Shown here piece after piece: positions 43,715 through 53,583 of a stretch of DNA of 64,000 nt. Each line of letters starts with the position of its first letter. The first letter of the stretch is position 1. The notes under the pieces were generated by a model. The model was not told the DNA's origin and made no database searches. It saw only the letters and a list, made by a program, of their open reading frames with translations. The position numbers were made by a program, and so were the translations under genes. Source of the DNA: Aureibacillus halotolerans (GTDB taxonomy: Bacteria > Bacillota > Bacilli > Bacillales > DSM-28697); contig NZ_SNYJ01000003.1 of NCBI RefSeq assembly GCF_004363045.1, positions 237,357-301,356 on the forward strand. The letters are read 5' to 3'.

Positions 43715-44812
43715 TTACAAGAGGTTAAACGGTTCTGATGTGTGTTCGGACGCTGCAATAGCGATGGATGGGAGTTGTTGTTTTAAATAGTGAGCCACGC
43801 CATGTTTCATGATCTTTTCTGCATGATGCCCCGGATCAACAAGCAACATGCCTTCGTACATCGCATCCTGTGCTGTGTGGAAATACAAATCACCCGTCAC
43901 ATAAACATCTGCACCTTGAACTTGTGCAGCTCCGATGTATTTATTGCCATCGCCACCAAGAACAGCGATGGTTTGCACCAGTCGTTCATGGTCCCCTACC
44001 GTTCTTACAAAGGGCACTTGAAGGGACCGTTTCACATGTTCAGCAAACTGTCCAAACGGAAGTGGTTTCTCTAACATGCCGATTCTTCCAAGGCCGTACG
44101 TTTCTCCTGTCACGTCAAGCGTTATAGAATCATAGGCCATCACTTCATATGGGTGGGCTTTTTTTGCTGCAGATAATACTTTTTGTAGGACCGGCTCATG
44201 CACAATCATTTCCAAACGAACTTCACTCACCTTCTCAAGCTCACCAGCTGAGCCTAAATAAGGTGTCGCCTCTTCGTTCGGTTTAAACATCCCTACGCCA
44301 GAGGTCTGAAATGCACATGCGCTATAGTTCCCTAATGCCCCCCCTCCTGCTGCTGCCATTGCAGTGTGTACGTCCTCTGTATGTGTCTCAGGCACAAATA
44401 TGATTAATTTGTGTAGCTTCTCTGTAGAGGTTTCTGCGAGGACCCGTGTTTGTTTAAGGTCGAGTGCGTTCGCCAACATATCATTTACACCGCCAGGCGC
44501 GATATCTAGATTTGTATGGGCTACGTAAACTGCGATGTTATGTTGAAGCAACTCGACCAATAATTTCCCTCGGTACGTCGACGTATCTACTGTTTTAATA
44601 GGCGAAAATATAAAGGGGTGGTGAGCAATGATTAAATTCGCGCCTGCGTTAATCGCTTCTTTAACGACCTCCATCGTGACATCTAGCGTCACAATGATGC
44701 CTGATAGTTCAGTTTCTGAATTGCCAACCTGGAGTCCAATGCGATCTCCCTCCACGGCATACGAAGGCTTTGCCCATGCTTCCATGGACGTGACTGCCTC
44801 TGCGATTTTCAT
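43715..44812 (-). CDS. yqfO: Nif3-like dinuclear metal protein YqfO
   Basis: 365-residue Nif3/DUF34 family protein. Metal ligands in IIAHHPFIF, AHTNLDIA and the C-terminal DPGHHAEKI are present; a central PII-like insert domain (about residues 130-235) is typical of Bacillus YqfO. The family is often labelled GTP cyclohydrolase 1 type 2, but its cellular role is unclear. Start ATG overlaps the trmK stop by 4 bases. Confidence 0.93.
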   Translation of the reverse strand: MKIAEAVTSMEAWAKPSYAVEGDRIGLQVGNSETELSGIIVTLDVTMEVVKEAINAGANLIIAHHPFIFSPIKTVDTSTYRGKLLVELLQHNIAVYVAHTNLDIAPGGVNDMLANALDLKQTRVLAETSTEKLHKLIIFVPETHTEDVHTAMAAAGGGALGNYSACAFQTSGVGMFKPNEEATPYLGSAGELEKVSEVRLEMIVHEPVLQKVLSAAKKAHPYEVMAYDSITLDVTGETYGLGRIGMLEKPLPFGQFAEHVKRSLQVPFVRTVGDHERLVQTIAVLGGDGNKYIGAAQVQGADVYVTGDLYFHTAQDAMYEGMLLVDPGHHAEKIMKHGVAHYLKQQLPSIAIAASEHTSEPFNLL

Positions 44813-45501
44813 TGAATCACTCCTTGTATCATGCGAAGTTTGTTCGTAAATTGCTCTCGTTTTTCTTGAATGGAGGAATCATTCACAGATTGATCCAACG
44901 AGAGTAACAAACGCTTGGTTTTCCCTTCTTCATCCTGCCATTTTTTTTGGAACACAGGATTGGTAGGGTTCTTTATTAGACAAGGTCCGAATAAAACCTC
45001 TTCCTCAGATAACTCCTGATCGCCTGGTTCAACGATTAAAACCTCATACAGTTTATCATTTTCCTCAATAATCTCTTCTGAAACAATTCGGTACTGGTTG
45101 TGCTGAAGCCAAAAGCGCAGCGCTGGTTCACCATTATTTGGTTGCAGGATCATTTTAGGAACTGGAAGCACCTCTGATTCGCCTTCAAGAATGGTTTTAA
45201 TGAGCACGCCGCCCATGCCACAGATTGTAATACAATCAACTTCGCCTTTCTTCAGGACGGATAATCCATCACCTTGTCGCACATCAATTTTATCATCCAA
45301 ATGAAGCGCGGATACTTGTGCTTTCGCCGCTGCAAAAGGCCCATCATTTAGTTCACCTGCAATGGCTGAACGAATTTTATCTTGCTGTACTAACACGACA
45401 GGAAGATAAGCATGGTCGGAGCCAATATCGGCTAAGCGAGCCCCTAGTGGAATATATGAAGCCACCGTCTCTAGACGTTTCGACAATGTATGATCATTCA
45501 T
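44809..45501 (-). CDS. trmK: tRNA (adenine22-N1)-methyltransferase TrmK
   Basis: 230-residue SAM-dependent methyltransferase. ADIGSDHAYLP (motif I), TICGMGGVLI and LQPNN motifs follow the TrmK pattern, with a C-terminal coiled-coil part. ATG at 45499-45501 was chosen for fit with the family N-terminus and the GAGGG upstream. Between cccA and yqfO as in B. subtilis. Confidence 0.94.
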   Translation of the reverse strand: MNDHTLSKRLETVASYIPLGARLADIGSDHAYLPVVLVQQDKIRSAIAGELNDGPFAAAKAQVSALHLDDKIDVRQGDGLSVLKKGEVDCITICGMGGVLIKTILEGESEVLPVPKMILQPNNGEPALRFWLQHNQYRIVSEEIIEENDKLYEVLIVEPGDQELSEEEVLFGPCLIKNPTNPVFQKKWQDEEGKTKRLLLSLDQSVNDSSIQEKREQFTNKLRMIQGVIQ

Positions 45502-45531
45502 TTGACGCGCCCTCGTTTCCCTTATAATCAA

Positions 45532-45561
45532 AAAAAGAAAAAGGCAGTCATCTGCCTTTCT
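45532..45561 (-). terminator. Terminator after cccA
   Basis: On the minus strand AAAGGCAG pairs with CTGCCTTT around a 4-base loop and is followed by T-rich sequence, just past the cccA stop. Confidence 0.9.
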
Positions 45562-45567
45562 CAATGG

Positions 45568-45903
45568 TTACTTCTGTTCACCAAGCCATTCAGCCAAAAC
45601 ATCAAGCTCCTCACCTGACACGAGGTTTGGTGGCATTGCCGCACTTGGTGGATTTTGGATGACGCCTTTAATTTCGTCAACTGAATACTTGCTGCCAATC
45701 TGTTGAAGGTTCGGTCCCGATGCCCCTTCGAGATTTTGCCCATGACACATTGCGCAATTTTGCGCAAAAATCTCCTCAGGTGTCGCTGCTTCCGTAGCGC
45801 CTTCACCTTCCGCATTCTGGTTTACACCAACCGTGGAAAGGACGACAATTAAGATGATGCCAAGCACCGCTATCGTCAAAAATGGCATGAGTGGATTTTT
45901 CAT
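45568..45903 (-). CDS. cccA: Membrane-anchored cytochrome c550
   Basis: 111 residues: one N-terminal membrane anchor (FLTIAVLGIILIVVLSTVG), an acidic linker, and a class I cytochrome c domain with haem motif CAMCH and axial methionine in AAMPPN. It is expected on the outer membrane face as an electron carrier. The acidic linker and surface fit an alkaliphile, but that is inference. Downstream of sigA as in B. subtilis. Confidence 0.95.
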   Translation of the reverse strand: MKNPLMPFLTIAVLGIILIVVLSTVGVNQNAEGEGATEAATPEEIFAQNCAMCHGQNLEGASGPNLQQIGSKYSVDEIKGVIQNPPSAAMPPNLVSGEELDVLAEWLGEQK

Positions 45904-46125
45904 TGATGCTCCCCCTTATGTAGTACCAAAAGCGTTTCCATTACTGCACATCATTTATTTTACAATAAAATCACCCCGATGAGGAAGGGGAGATTGATAA
46001 TTAATAGAAACAATCGCGATTTTCGTCGAAAAAGAACGAGTAAAAACTGCCAACGTGATTTGCAAATCACTATAAGATTCAGTAAAATAAGTGTAGGATG
46101 TTTCTAACTTCCTCTTATAGAATTA

Positions 46126-46161
46126 ATTTGCTCCAACAGCATTTCAACTGTTGAAGCAAAT
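46126..46161 (-). terminator. Hairpin downstream of sigA
   Basis: ATTTGCTCCAACAG pairs with CTGTTGAAGCAAAT with one mismatch, 22 bases after the sigA stop. The T-run is better on the plus strand, where no gene ends, so its use as a sigA terminator is likely but not certain. Confidence 0.55.
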
Positions 46162-46182
46162 AGTTTTCTTTTTTCATATCCC

Positions 46183-47304
46183 TTATTCTAAGAAATCTTT
46201 TAGACGCTTACTCCGGCTTGGGTGGCGTAGCTTACGAAGCGCTTTTGCTTCAATTTGTCTGATTCTTTCGCGCGTCACACCAAACACTTTCCCTACCTCT
46301 TCCAATGTACGTGTTCGTCCATCATCTAGCCCAAAACGCAAGCGCAGAACATTTTCTTCTCGATCTGTCAATGTATCAAGGACATCCTCTAATTGTTCTT
46401 TAAGAAGCTCATAGGCCGCTGCATCAGATGGTGACGTTGCTTCCTGATCTTCAATAAAGTCGCCTAAATGGGAGTCATCCTCTTCACCGATAGGCGTTTC
46501 AAGAGATACAGGTTCTTGAGCAATTTTAAGGATTTCACGCACTTTATCAGAGGTCAGCTCCATTTCTTGAGCAATTTCCTCAGGTGTAGGCTCTCGTCCT
46601 AGATCTTGCAAAAGCTGTCTTTGTACACGAACAAGCTTGTTAATCGTTTCAACCATATGAACAGGAATACGAATGGTTCTTGCCTGGTCTGCGATGGCAC
46701 GAGTAATGGCCTGACGAATCCACCAAGTAGCATAGGTGCTAAATTTAAAGCCTTTTCTGTGGTCAAATTTTTCTACAGCTTTAATTAGACCCATGTTTCC
46801 TTCCTGAATGAGATCCAGAAACAGCATTCCCCGTCCTACATAGCGTTTAGCGATCGACACCACGAGACGTAAGTTTGCTTCTGCAAGGCGTCGTTTCGCC
46901 TCTTCATCTCCAGCCTCAATTCGGGTTGCTAATTGAATTTCATCTTTTGCAGAAAGAAGATCCACACGACCAATTTCTTTTAAATACATACGAACAGGGT
47001 CATTTATCTTAACGCCTGGAGGCACACTTAAATCATTAAGATCAAATTCCTCCTCCTTAGACAGCTGTTGGACGTTTGGATCATCTTCTGACTCGCCATT
47101 AACTTCTATGCCCTGCTCCCCCAAGTATTCATAGAACTCATCCATTTGATAAGATTCCAATTCAAAGCCGGCCATTTTCTCAGCCACTTCTTCATAAGTG
47201 ATAGAGCCTCTTTTTTTGCCTTGCTCGGTAAGCTGCTCCTTCACCTGATCTACTGTTAGTAGTTCACCCTCAACTTCTTTTGAACGAGCTGATTTTTCAG
47301 CCAT
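46183..47304 (-). CDS. sigA: RNA polymerase primary sigma factor SigA
   Basis: 373-residue housekeeping sigma factor. Regions 1.1 ([15 protein letters not shown]), 1.2 ([11 protein letters not shown]), 2 ([21 protein letters not shown] core), 3 and 4 ([18 protein letters not shown]) are complete. ATG start with GGAGG upstream. Follows dnaG by 81 bases in the macromolecular synthesis operon. Confidence 0.98.
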   Translation of the reverse strand: MAEKSARSKEVEGELLTVDQVKEQLTEQGKKRGSITYEEVAEKMAGFELESYQMDEFYEYLGEQGIEVNGESEDDPNVQQLSKEEEFDLNDLSVPPGVKINDPVRMYLKEIGRVDLLSAKDEIQLATRIEAGDEEAKRRLAEANLRLVVSIAKRYVGRGMLFLDLIQEGNMGLIKAVEKFDHRKGFKFSTYATWWIRQAITRAIADQARTIRIPVHMVETINKLVRVQRQLLQDLGREPTPEEIAQEMELTSDKVREILKIAQEPVSLETPIGEEDDSHLGDFIEDQEATSPSDAAAYELLKEQLEDVLDTLTDREENVLRLRFGLDDGRTRTLEEVGKVFGVTRERIRQIEAKALRKLRHPSRSKRLKDFLE

Positions 47305-47385
47305 TCGTCCGCCTCCTTCCAGAAAGTGAAGCCGTGTTCCTATGTTCGGCCTGCTTTAGTACAATTACATTTATATAAACTAAAT

Positions 47386-49212
47386 CTATAATAACCTTTG
47401 GGATTTCAAACGTCGTTTTTGATCGATGATTTCTTGCCCGATTTGGGCAGCCATCTTAAAGTCCTTACGTCTTTCCGCATCATGCTTTTGTTGCTCTTTT
47501 TTATTTATCATTAACCATTCAGGGTGATTCAACACCTGCTGAATGTAGTCATTAAGTTCTTTTTCGGAAATAACCTCGTTCATTTCAAGCATCGCAAGCT
47601 CAGATACAAGGGTTTCCAACCTTTGGTCTTTTAAACCTGAAATAAATCTTGAGATATCAATACGATCATTCTCTTCGTAAAAAGCATATAGATAAGTGAC
47701 AATAGCACTGTGTTCTTCAAGGTTAAAAGCAACACCAAGTTTTTCGTAAACGACGGCAGCATTGTCGGCGCTTTTCAACATATGAGCGATTAAAAACCGC
47801 TCTGCATTCTCATATGCCGGTCTTAATTGTGATTTTACTGCGGGACGAGATGTGCCTTTCCATTCTCTCTCTGGAGTTTCTCGCTGCTCTGTCTTAAAGG
47901 ATGTCTGCCTAGACAATCGCTCAATTTCATTTCGTAACGTCGTATCAGCAATTGAAAATTCGTCAGAAAGCTGTCGAATATAGTGATCTTTTTCGACTTC
48001 ACTGTCGAGAAGCAGTAAATCCTTAAGAACATGTTCGATATAGGCTAGACGTTCTCCTTCATCTCGAAGGTTTTTCCCTTTTCTTCCTTCGGTCATTTTA
48101 AACGCGGTAAGCGTCGAACTGTTTCCGAGAACCTCATTCTTAAAATGCTCCGTTCCATGTGATCGAATACATTCATCTGGATCCATGTTGTCGGGCAACG
48201 AGGCAACCCTTACATCGAGACCATTCTCAACAAGAAGATCACCCGCTCTTACAGCGGCTTTTGAGCCTGCTGAATCAGCGTCGTAACAGATGATGACCTG
48301 TGATGTGATGCGTTTCAACAACATCACCTGATGCTTCGTTAACGCGGTTCCCAGCGTAGCAATAGCATGCTTAAAACCCGCCTGGTACGCAGTAACAACA
48401 TCCACATTTCCTTCCATTAGCAACACTTTTTGTTCTTTTTTTATAAATGGGCGTGCTTCTGAAAATCCATATAATTGTTTTCCTTTTTCAAACCAAGGGG
48501 TCTCTGTCGTATTTAAATATTTGGGCTCATCCCCGTTTCCAATCGCTCTTCCTCCAAAAGCCATAATCGCTCCTTGTGGATTTGCAATTGGAAACATAAC
48601 ACGATGCCTAAAACGATCAAAGTAACGGGTTTTGTTCTCTGAAAAACCAACAAGACCCGCACGCTGCATAAGAGCTAAATCAAACCCTCGTTTTTCCAAG
48701 AATTGCGTTGTCAGCTGCCACGACTCTGGCGCATAGCCTAATCGTAATGCCTGAATGGTTTCTTTTGTCACGCCTCTATCCGTTAAATAAGCGAGCGCCG
48801 CTTTGCCTTCATCTGTATGCAGTAACAAGTGGTGATAAAGTTTTGTCACTAAATCATACGCCTCATGTACATTAGTTGTTTCCGGAGATTCTCTTTCTGT
48901 TTGTTTATGAGGCCTATCAGGGAGAGCGATAGACGTATTTCTGGCCATCATTTCGACCGCCTCCGCAAACGATACCCCTTTATAATCCATCATAAACTGA
49001 AACACATTTCCTCCAGCACCACAGCCAAAACAATGAAAAATCTGTTTGTCCTCAGACACCGAGAAAGACGGCGTATTTTCTCCATGAAAAGGACATAACC
49101 CAAAATGATTTTTCCCTTGCTTTTTCAGTTGTACATAATCCCCGATGACATCAACGATATCGACCGACTGACGAACAGCCTCAACTGTTTCATCAGGGAT
49201 GCGTTGCCCCAT
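47386..49212 (-). CDS. dnaG: DNA primase
   Basis: 608-residue primase that makes RNA primers at the fork. Zinc-binding domain with CPFHGENTPSF and HCFGCGAGG at residues about 40-65, TOPRIM domain with LLMEGNVDVV and CYDADSAG, and a C-terminal DnaB-interaction domain. ATG at 49210-49212 was chosen: GAGGGGGG lies 8 bases upstream and the frame upstream (to 49281) runs into the tandem repeat. Upstream of sigA. Confidence 0.97.
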   Translation of the reverse strand: MGQRIPDETVEAVRQSVDIVDVIGDYVQLKKQGKNHFGLCPFHGENTPSFSVSEDKQIFHCFGCGAGGNVFQFMMDYKGVSFAEAVEMMARNTSIALPDRPHKQTERESPETTNVHEAYDLVTKLYHHLLLHTDEGKAALAYLTDRGVTKETIQALRLGYAPESWQLTTQFLEKRGFDLALMQRAGLVGFSENKTRYFDRFRHRVMFPIANPQGAIMAFGGRAIGNGDEPKYLNTTETPWFEKGKQLYGFSEARPFIKKEQKVLLMEGNVDVVTAYQAGFKHAIATLGTALTKHQVMLLKRITSQVIICYDADSAGSKAAVRAGDLLVENGLDVRVASLPDNMDPDECIRSHGTEHFKNEVLGNSSTLTAFKMTEGRKGKNLRDEGERLAYIEHVLKDLLLLDSEVEKDHYIRQLSDEFSIADTTLRNEIERLSRQTSFKTEQRETPEREWKGTSRPAVKSQLRPAYENAERFLIAHMLKSADNAAVVYEKLGVAFNLEEHSAIVTYLYAFYEENDRIDISRFISGLKDQRLETLVSELAMLEMNEVISEKELNDYIQQVLNHPEWLMINKKEQQKHDAERRKDFKMAAQIGQEIIDQKRRLKSQRLL

Positions 49213-49224
49213 TAAACCACCCCC

Positions 49225-49625
49225 CTCAGACTGTTGACAAACGCTCGCTTTCTTCGTTGCTTTGCCTTGTCCGGTGCTCATTGCCTTATGGCAACTCCGC
49301 TCCTCTCAAGTCTTCGCGCCTTGAAAGACAAACGTTTTCAATCAGTCTGACCTCCTGTTGACTAACGCTCGCTTTCTTCGTTGCTTTGCCTTGTCCGGTG
49401 CTCATTGCCCTTATGGCAACTCCGCTCCTCTCAAGTCTTCGCGCCTTGAAAGACAAACGTTTTCAATCAGTCTGACCTCCTGTTGACAAACGCTCGCTTT
49501 CTTCGTTGCTTTGCCTTGTCCGGTGCTCATTGCCTTATGGCAACTCCGCTCCTCTCAAGTCTTCGCGCTTAGATTAGACAACTGTTTTCAATCAATCTGA
49601 ACTCCTGCTGACTAACGTTTTCAAC
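49225..49625 (+). repeat. Three tandem 124-125-bp repeats upstream of dnaG
   Basis: Fills the 423-base gap between dnaG and yqxD. Units begin near 49234, 49358 and 49483 with TTGAC(A/T)AACGCTCGCTTTC; a broken fourth starts near 49608. Units 1 and 2 differ by a single inserted C and a base or two; unit 3 diverges at its end. Each contains a TTGCC(C)TTATGGCAA hairpin and an SD-like AGGAGG on the minus strand. Short frames within it change with the inserted base, arguing against protein coding. Confidence 0.93.
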
Positions 49626-49635
49626 CTGCCTGAAA

Positions 49636-50097
49636 TTACTCAGCTTCTCTATCTGCCGCACTCGCTAGCTTTGCAAGCAATGTGTCTAACGCTGTCGCAA
49701 AATGAGCCTTGTCACTTTGCTTGATCGCCGTAGGTCCCTTCGAGCGTTGTCCAGCCATTCGTGCCTTCTGAGACAGAAAGCGCTGATTAAGGTGAAGGGT
49801 AATGTTGCCCTCATGAATGCTTTTCCCCCTTGATGTCAGCACGTAAACACGCTTAGGCAAGAGCAGACCTGCCAGTCCATAATCGTCAGTAATGGCTACA
49901 TCATTTTCTGCTACATGATTGACGATATACATATCAGCTGATTCCTTGGCACTATCGACGTATATCCAATGACCTATAGCGGAAGGGGAAAAATGCGAAT
50001 AAGACGCAACAAAGACAACGCGAATCCCGTATTCCCGTGATACTTGCAATACTTCATCTTTAACGGGACAGGCATCAGCGTCCACAAAAACTGACAT
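49636..50097 (-). CDS. yqxD: YaiI/YqxD family protein (UPF0178, DUF188)
   Basis: 153 residues starting MSVFVDADACPVKDEV, the hallmark of the YaiI/DUF188 family with a PIN-like aspartate cluster (DADACP; AITDDYGLA). Biochemical role unknown. ATG at 50095-50097 lacks a strong ribosome site. Next to dnaG as in B. subtilis, but separated from it by the tandem repeat. Confidence 0.92.
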   Translation of the reverse strand: MSVFVDADACPVKDEVLQVSREYGIRVVFVASYSHFSPSAIGHWIYVDSAKESADMYIVNHVAENDVAITDDYGLAGLLLPKRVYVLTSRGKSIHEGNITLHLNQRFLSQKARMAGQRSKGPTAIKQSDKAHFATALDTLLAKLASAADREAE

Positions 50098-50608
50098 CTT
50101 TAATTCGTCATAGTTCTCTATTTCTACATCACCTCAAAGATTCCTTCTCGACTCGTTAAGTTTTAAATTTCAGAAATCTGTCGTACAGTGAAGAAACGTT
50201 CAATATTTGTCGACTAATGAGCGTCTCCAAGCCACAAACATAATCCAATCATTATAATACATCGAACAAATAAAATCTATTCAGACGCTCAATCCTTTGC
50301 ATAAAGTTGAATCAGTTTAATGACTCCCCTCCTTACAAATCAAAAGAAAGCCATTCGCCCAAGCGAGTAGAACGGTCATCCCTTAGGACGATTCGTAGCG
50401 AATAGACTTCTTTTTACCGTTGATGCCTAAAGAAGTTTTCATGGGAATGCTTTACTTACTTTAAATGCTACATGATTCGTTTCTTTCTCGCGAATAAATG
50501 TGAATGCGAAGTTCTCTCACTTTTAGAAGTTTCCCCGAAAATTAATCTCACCTTTTACACTCATGGGATGAAAAGAATAGACGGACATTAGAAACCCATT
50601 TACGATAA
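50098..50608. other. Gene-free interval between yqfL and yqxD
   Basis: 511 bases without a credible gene. The only structure seen is a long imperfect hairpin at 50342-50415. Confidence 0.6.
50342..50415 (-). terminator. Long imperfect hairpin downstream of yqfL
   Basis: AAAAGAAAGCCATTCGC pairs with GCGAATAGACTTCTTTT at 14 of 17 positions, with further partial pairing inside (ACGGTCATCC with GGACGATTCGT). T-rich tails occur on both strands. It is 190 bases past yqfL, so it may be its terminator or a separate structured element. Confidence 0.4.
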
Positions 50609-51418
50609 TTATTTGGTTCGCGTATGTTCAATAAAAGATAGGATTAGATTTGCAGTTTCTTCCACAGCTTTATTCGTCACATCAATGACATGACAGCCAA
50701 TTCGTCCTACGACCTTTTCGAAATAGGCTAACTCTTTATGAATTCTTTCAGGGTCTGCATACCCTGCATTTTCTCTTAATCCTAGCGATTTTAATCGTTC
50801 TTTCCGAATGTCATTCAATTTTTCAGGCTGAATCGTCAGACCAATACATTTTGAAGGAGCCACCTTAAACAATTCTGCTGGAGGCGATATTTCAGGTACC
50901 ATAGGCACATTGGCCACTTTTACCTTTTTATGAGCTAGGTATTGCGACAACGGGGTTTTGCTCGTTCGCGACACACCAATGAGGACAATATCGGCGAGCA
51001 GAATGCCTCGTGTATCACGCCCATCATCATACCGAACCGCAAATTCAACAGCGTCCACTTTTTGAAAGTATCCCGCATCTAGTTTATGCACAAGACCAGG
51101 CTGGTATTTCGGTTTTTTATTGTAGACCTTTGCCATCGTATCAATTGCAGGTCCAATTAGATCAATCACAGCAACATCATGCAAAGACGCTTCCCTCAAA
51201 AGTACATTCCTCATCGCTGGGATGACAAGCGTGAAACCAATAATCGCTTTTTGCTGCTTCGCGAGCTGAATGATCTCGATAAGCGTGCCTGCGTCTTCAA
51301 CATAGGGCACACGTTTTATTTCGAACTCTTCGCTTTCAAACTGACTCATCGCAGCTTTTAACACCAGTTCAGCCGTTTCCCCGACAGAATCTGAAATGAT
51401 ATAAATAACCGATGGCAT
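50609..51418 (-). CDS. yqfL: Pyruvate, phosphate dikinase regulatory protein family (YqfL)
   Basis: 269-residue DUF299 bifunctional kinase/pyrophosphorylase. P-loop-like [11 protein letters not shown] and N-terminal [10 protein letters not shown] are present. In plants and some bacteria it phosphorylates PPDK; in B. subtilis YqfL is linked to the gluconeogenic repressor CcpN. Here ccpN, normally just upstream, is absent and glyS is directly upstream. ATG start. Confidence 0.92.
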   Translation of the reverse strand: MPSVIYIISDSVGETAELVLKAAMSQFESEEFEIKRVPYVEDAGTLIEIIQLAKQQKAIIGFTLVIPAMRNVLLREASLHDVAVIDLIGPAIDTMAKVYNKKPKYQPGLVHKLDAGYFQKVDAVEFAVRYDDGRDTRGILLADIVLIGVSRTSKTPLSQYLAHKKVKVANVPMVPEISPPAELFKVAPSKCIGLTIQPEKLNDIRKERLKSLGLRENAGYADPERIHKELAYFEKVVGRIGCHVIDVTNKAVEETANLILSFIEHTRTK

Positions 51419-51515
51419 AACGTACTCCTTTCAACCAAAATTTCTGCTTATGGAATGATTTTAACGTGCACCAAGCACTGACCGTTTGACACAGCCAGTG
51501 CTTGTAAGGATTGTG

Positions 51516-53582
51516 TTACACATGAAGCTTTCGCATATTGGCAAATGAAGAAAAGGTGTCTGCTAATGCTGCCATAAGAGCCAAGCGATTGTCACGAATT
51601 TCTTCATCCTCCACCATGACCATCACATGATCAAAAAACGCTGTAATGGTTGCGGTGTATTGTGTAAGTGCAGCAAATGCAAGCTCTGCATTGCCTTCGC
51701 GCACCGCTTCATCGTACCGACTTGACCATGTGGAGTGTGTTTCAAATAATGCTTGTTCATGGGCATCCGTTAGAAGGTGTTGCTTTACATCCGCATGGGA
51801 CGCTTTATCAGCGAGATTTTGTACCCTAGCCATTGCTTCCACATGTAACTTTATGTCGTTCTCTTTCTTGTGAGCCACAAGTACATCGGCTTTTCGGAAC
51901 GTCCATCGTACACCGCTAGATCCATTCAAAATGGCTTCGACAACGTCATGAGGAATGTTTGCATCTAACAGAAGCCCTTTCAGTCGTTGTGAGAGAAATT
52001 GAACCAGTTCCTTTGAAACCGTCTCCTCGTCACAAGGGATGCCACCTTTTACAAGGACGTTAACGGCATGATCCACAAGCGTAGCAAATGAAATTTGCCA
52101 TCCGAATCCGTGCAAGATTTGAACGATGCCATACGCCTGTCTACGAAGCGCAAATGGATCCTGAGAGCCGGTAGGAATCAATTTCTTTGAGAAAAAGGCG
52201 ACAATCGTATCGACTTTGTCCGCTAATGCAAGCAATGCACCAGCTTCGGTTGATGGCAATGTTCCGTCGGAAGAACGGGGCGCATATTGCTCATTGATCG
52301 CAATGGCCGTTGCCTCATTTTCGCCTAGGGCTTTGGCGTATTCCTCACCCATTTTCCCTTGAAGCTCAGGAAATTCTCCAACCATATAGGTGACAAGGTC
52401 AAATTTCCCAATGTATGCTGCGCGTGCAGCTGCCTCAATCGTGTTCGGAGAAACAGGCAAGTTTTCACCCAATTGATTGACAAGCGCCTGATTCCGTTTG
52501 CTTTTATCAAACAACGTCTTTAGATTTTCGTGGAACACAACGTTTTTCACTTTTTCTAATGCTGCATCGATCGTTAATTTTTGATCCTCAGTATAGAAAA
52601 ATTTAGCGTCCTGAAGGCGTGCTCGCAAAACCTTTTCGTTTCCACGCTGCACATTGTCTATCTTGACATCATTTCCATTTCTTACGGTTACAAAACGGTG
52701 AGCCAACGTCCCATCTTGATTTCGGACAGCAAAATACCGCTGATGCTCTCGCATAGTCGTAATAAGAACCGCCTCAGGAAGAGCTAAATACTCTTCATCG
52801 AAAGCGCCATCTAGGGCTGTTGGGTATTCAACAAGCTGTACGACTTCTTCAAGTAAGTCTTCATCTTTTTGGACGACCCAGCCGTTTTTTTCTTCTAACG
52901 CTTTGAGCTGTTCATTGATTCGTCTTTTTCGTTCTTCTGGCTGAACAATAACATATTCCTGAAGAAGAGCTTGTTCATATTGATCAGCAGACTGTAGGAC
53001 AACTTCCTCCCCCAAAAAACGATGACCTCGAGAGATATTCCCCGTCGAAACTCCTTCAATTTCAAAGGGAATAATGCTGTTATCATATAATGCCACAAGC
53101 CAGCGAATCGGACGCAAATAACGAAGTTCACTTGATCCCCAGCGCATGCTTTTAGGAAACGGCAAATGGGTAATAACGTTTTTTAGCTCTGAAAGAAGCT
53201 GGTCTGTTGCCAATCCTTGCTCAAATACAGAAGCAAAAACGTACTCCTGATCTTTGATTGTTTTTATAGTTAAATCGGTTGGCTCTACATGCTGGCCGCG
53301 TGCAAATCCAATCGCTGCTTTTGTCCATTGACCATCGGCATCGACAGCGATCCGCTTTGCAGGCCCGCGGACCTCTTCCTGACGATCGGCCTGCTTTTCG
53401 CCAAGCCCATCAATAGCTACCGCTAGTCTGCGCGGTGTCGAAAAGGATGACACCTTCTCAAAGGGCAGTCGAACGTCCTTCAGCCATGATTCAACCGCCT
53501 TTTTCAACGCTTCTTCACTGCCTGCGACATATTGTGCTGGCAACTCTTCTAAACCTATTTCTAGCAAAAAACGTTTGCTCAT
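51516..53582 (-). CDS. glyS: Glycyl-tRNA synthetase beta subunit
   Basis: 688-residue beta subunit of the heterotetrameric bacterial-type enzyme, with LEIGLEELPAQY at the N-terminus, an HD-like domain, and a C-terminal anticodon-binding helical domain (FFDHVMVMVEDEEIRDNRLALM). ATG at 53580-53582 has GGGAGG 9 bases upstream; a TTG three codons earlier is less likely. Starts one base after the glyQ stop, so it is in the T-box-controlled operon. Confidence 0.96.
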   Translation of the reverse strand: MSKRFLLEIGLEELPAQYVAGSEEALKKAVESWLKDVRLPFEKVSSFSTPRRLAVAIDGLGEKQADRQEEVRGPAKRIAVDADGQWTKAAIGFARGQHVEPTDLTIKTIKDQEYVFASVFEQGLATDQLLSELKNVITHLPFPKSMRWGSSELRYLRPIRWLVALYDNSIIPFEIEGVSTGNISRGHRFLGEEVVLQSADQYEQALLQEYVIVQPEERKRRINEQLKALEEKNGWVVQKDEDLLEEVVQLVEYPTALDGAFDEEYLALPEAVLITTMREHQRYFAVRNQDGTLAHRFVTVRNGNDVKIDNVQRGNEKVLRARLQDAKFFYTEDQKLTIDAALEKVKNVVFHENLKTLFDKSKRNQALVNQLGENLPVSPNTIEAAARAAYIGKFDLVTYMVGEFPELQGKMGEEYAKALGENEATAIAINEQYAPRSSDGTLPSTEAGALLALADKVDTIVAFFSKKLIPTGSQDPFALRRQAYGIVQILHGFGWQISFATLVDHAVNVLVKGGIPCDEETVSKELVQFLSQRLKGLLLDANIPHDVVEAILNGSSGVRWTFRKADVLVAHKKENDIKLHVEAMARVQNLADKASHADVKQHLLTDAHEQALFETHSTWSSRYDEAVREGNAELAFAALTQYTATITAFFDHVMVMVEDEEIRDNRLALMAALADTFSSFANMRKLHV

Positions 53583-53583
53583 G

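Noticed and set aside
49358..49490. Short frame in the dnaG-upstream repeat starting LTNARFLRCFALSGAH
   Set aside because: The single inserted base in unit 2 changes the frame relative to units 1 and 3, and no Shine-Dalgarno precedes the TTG; coding is unlikely.
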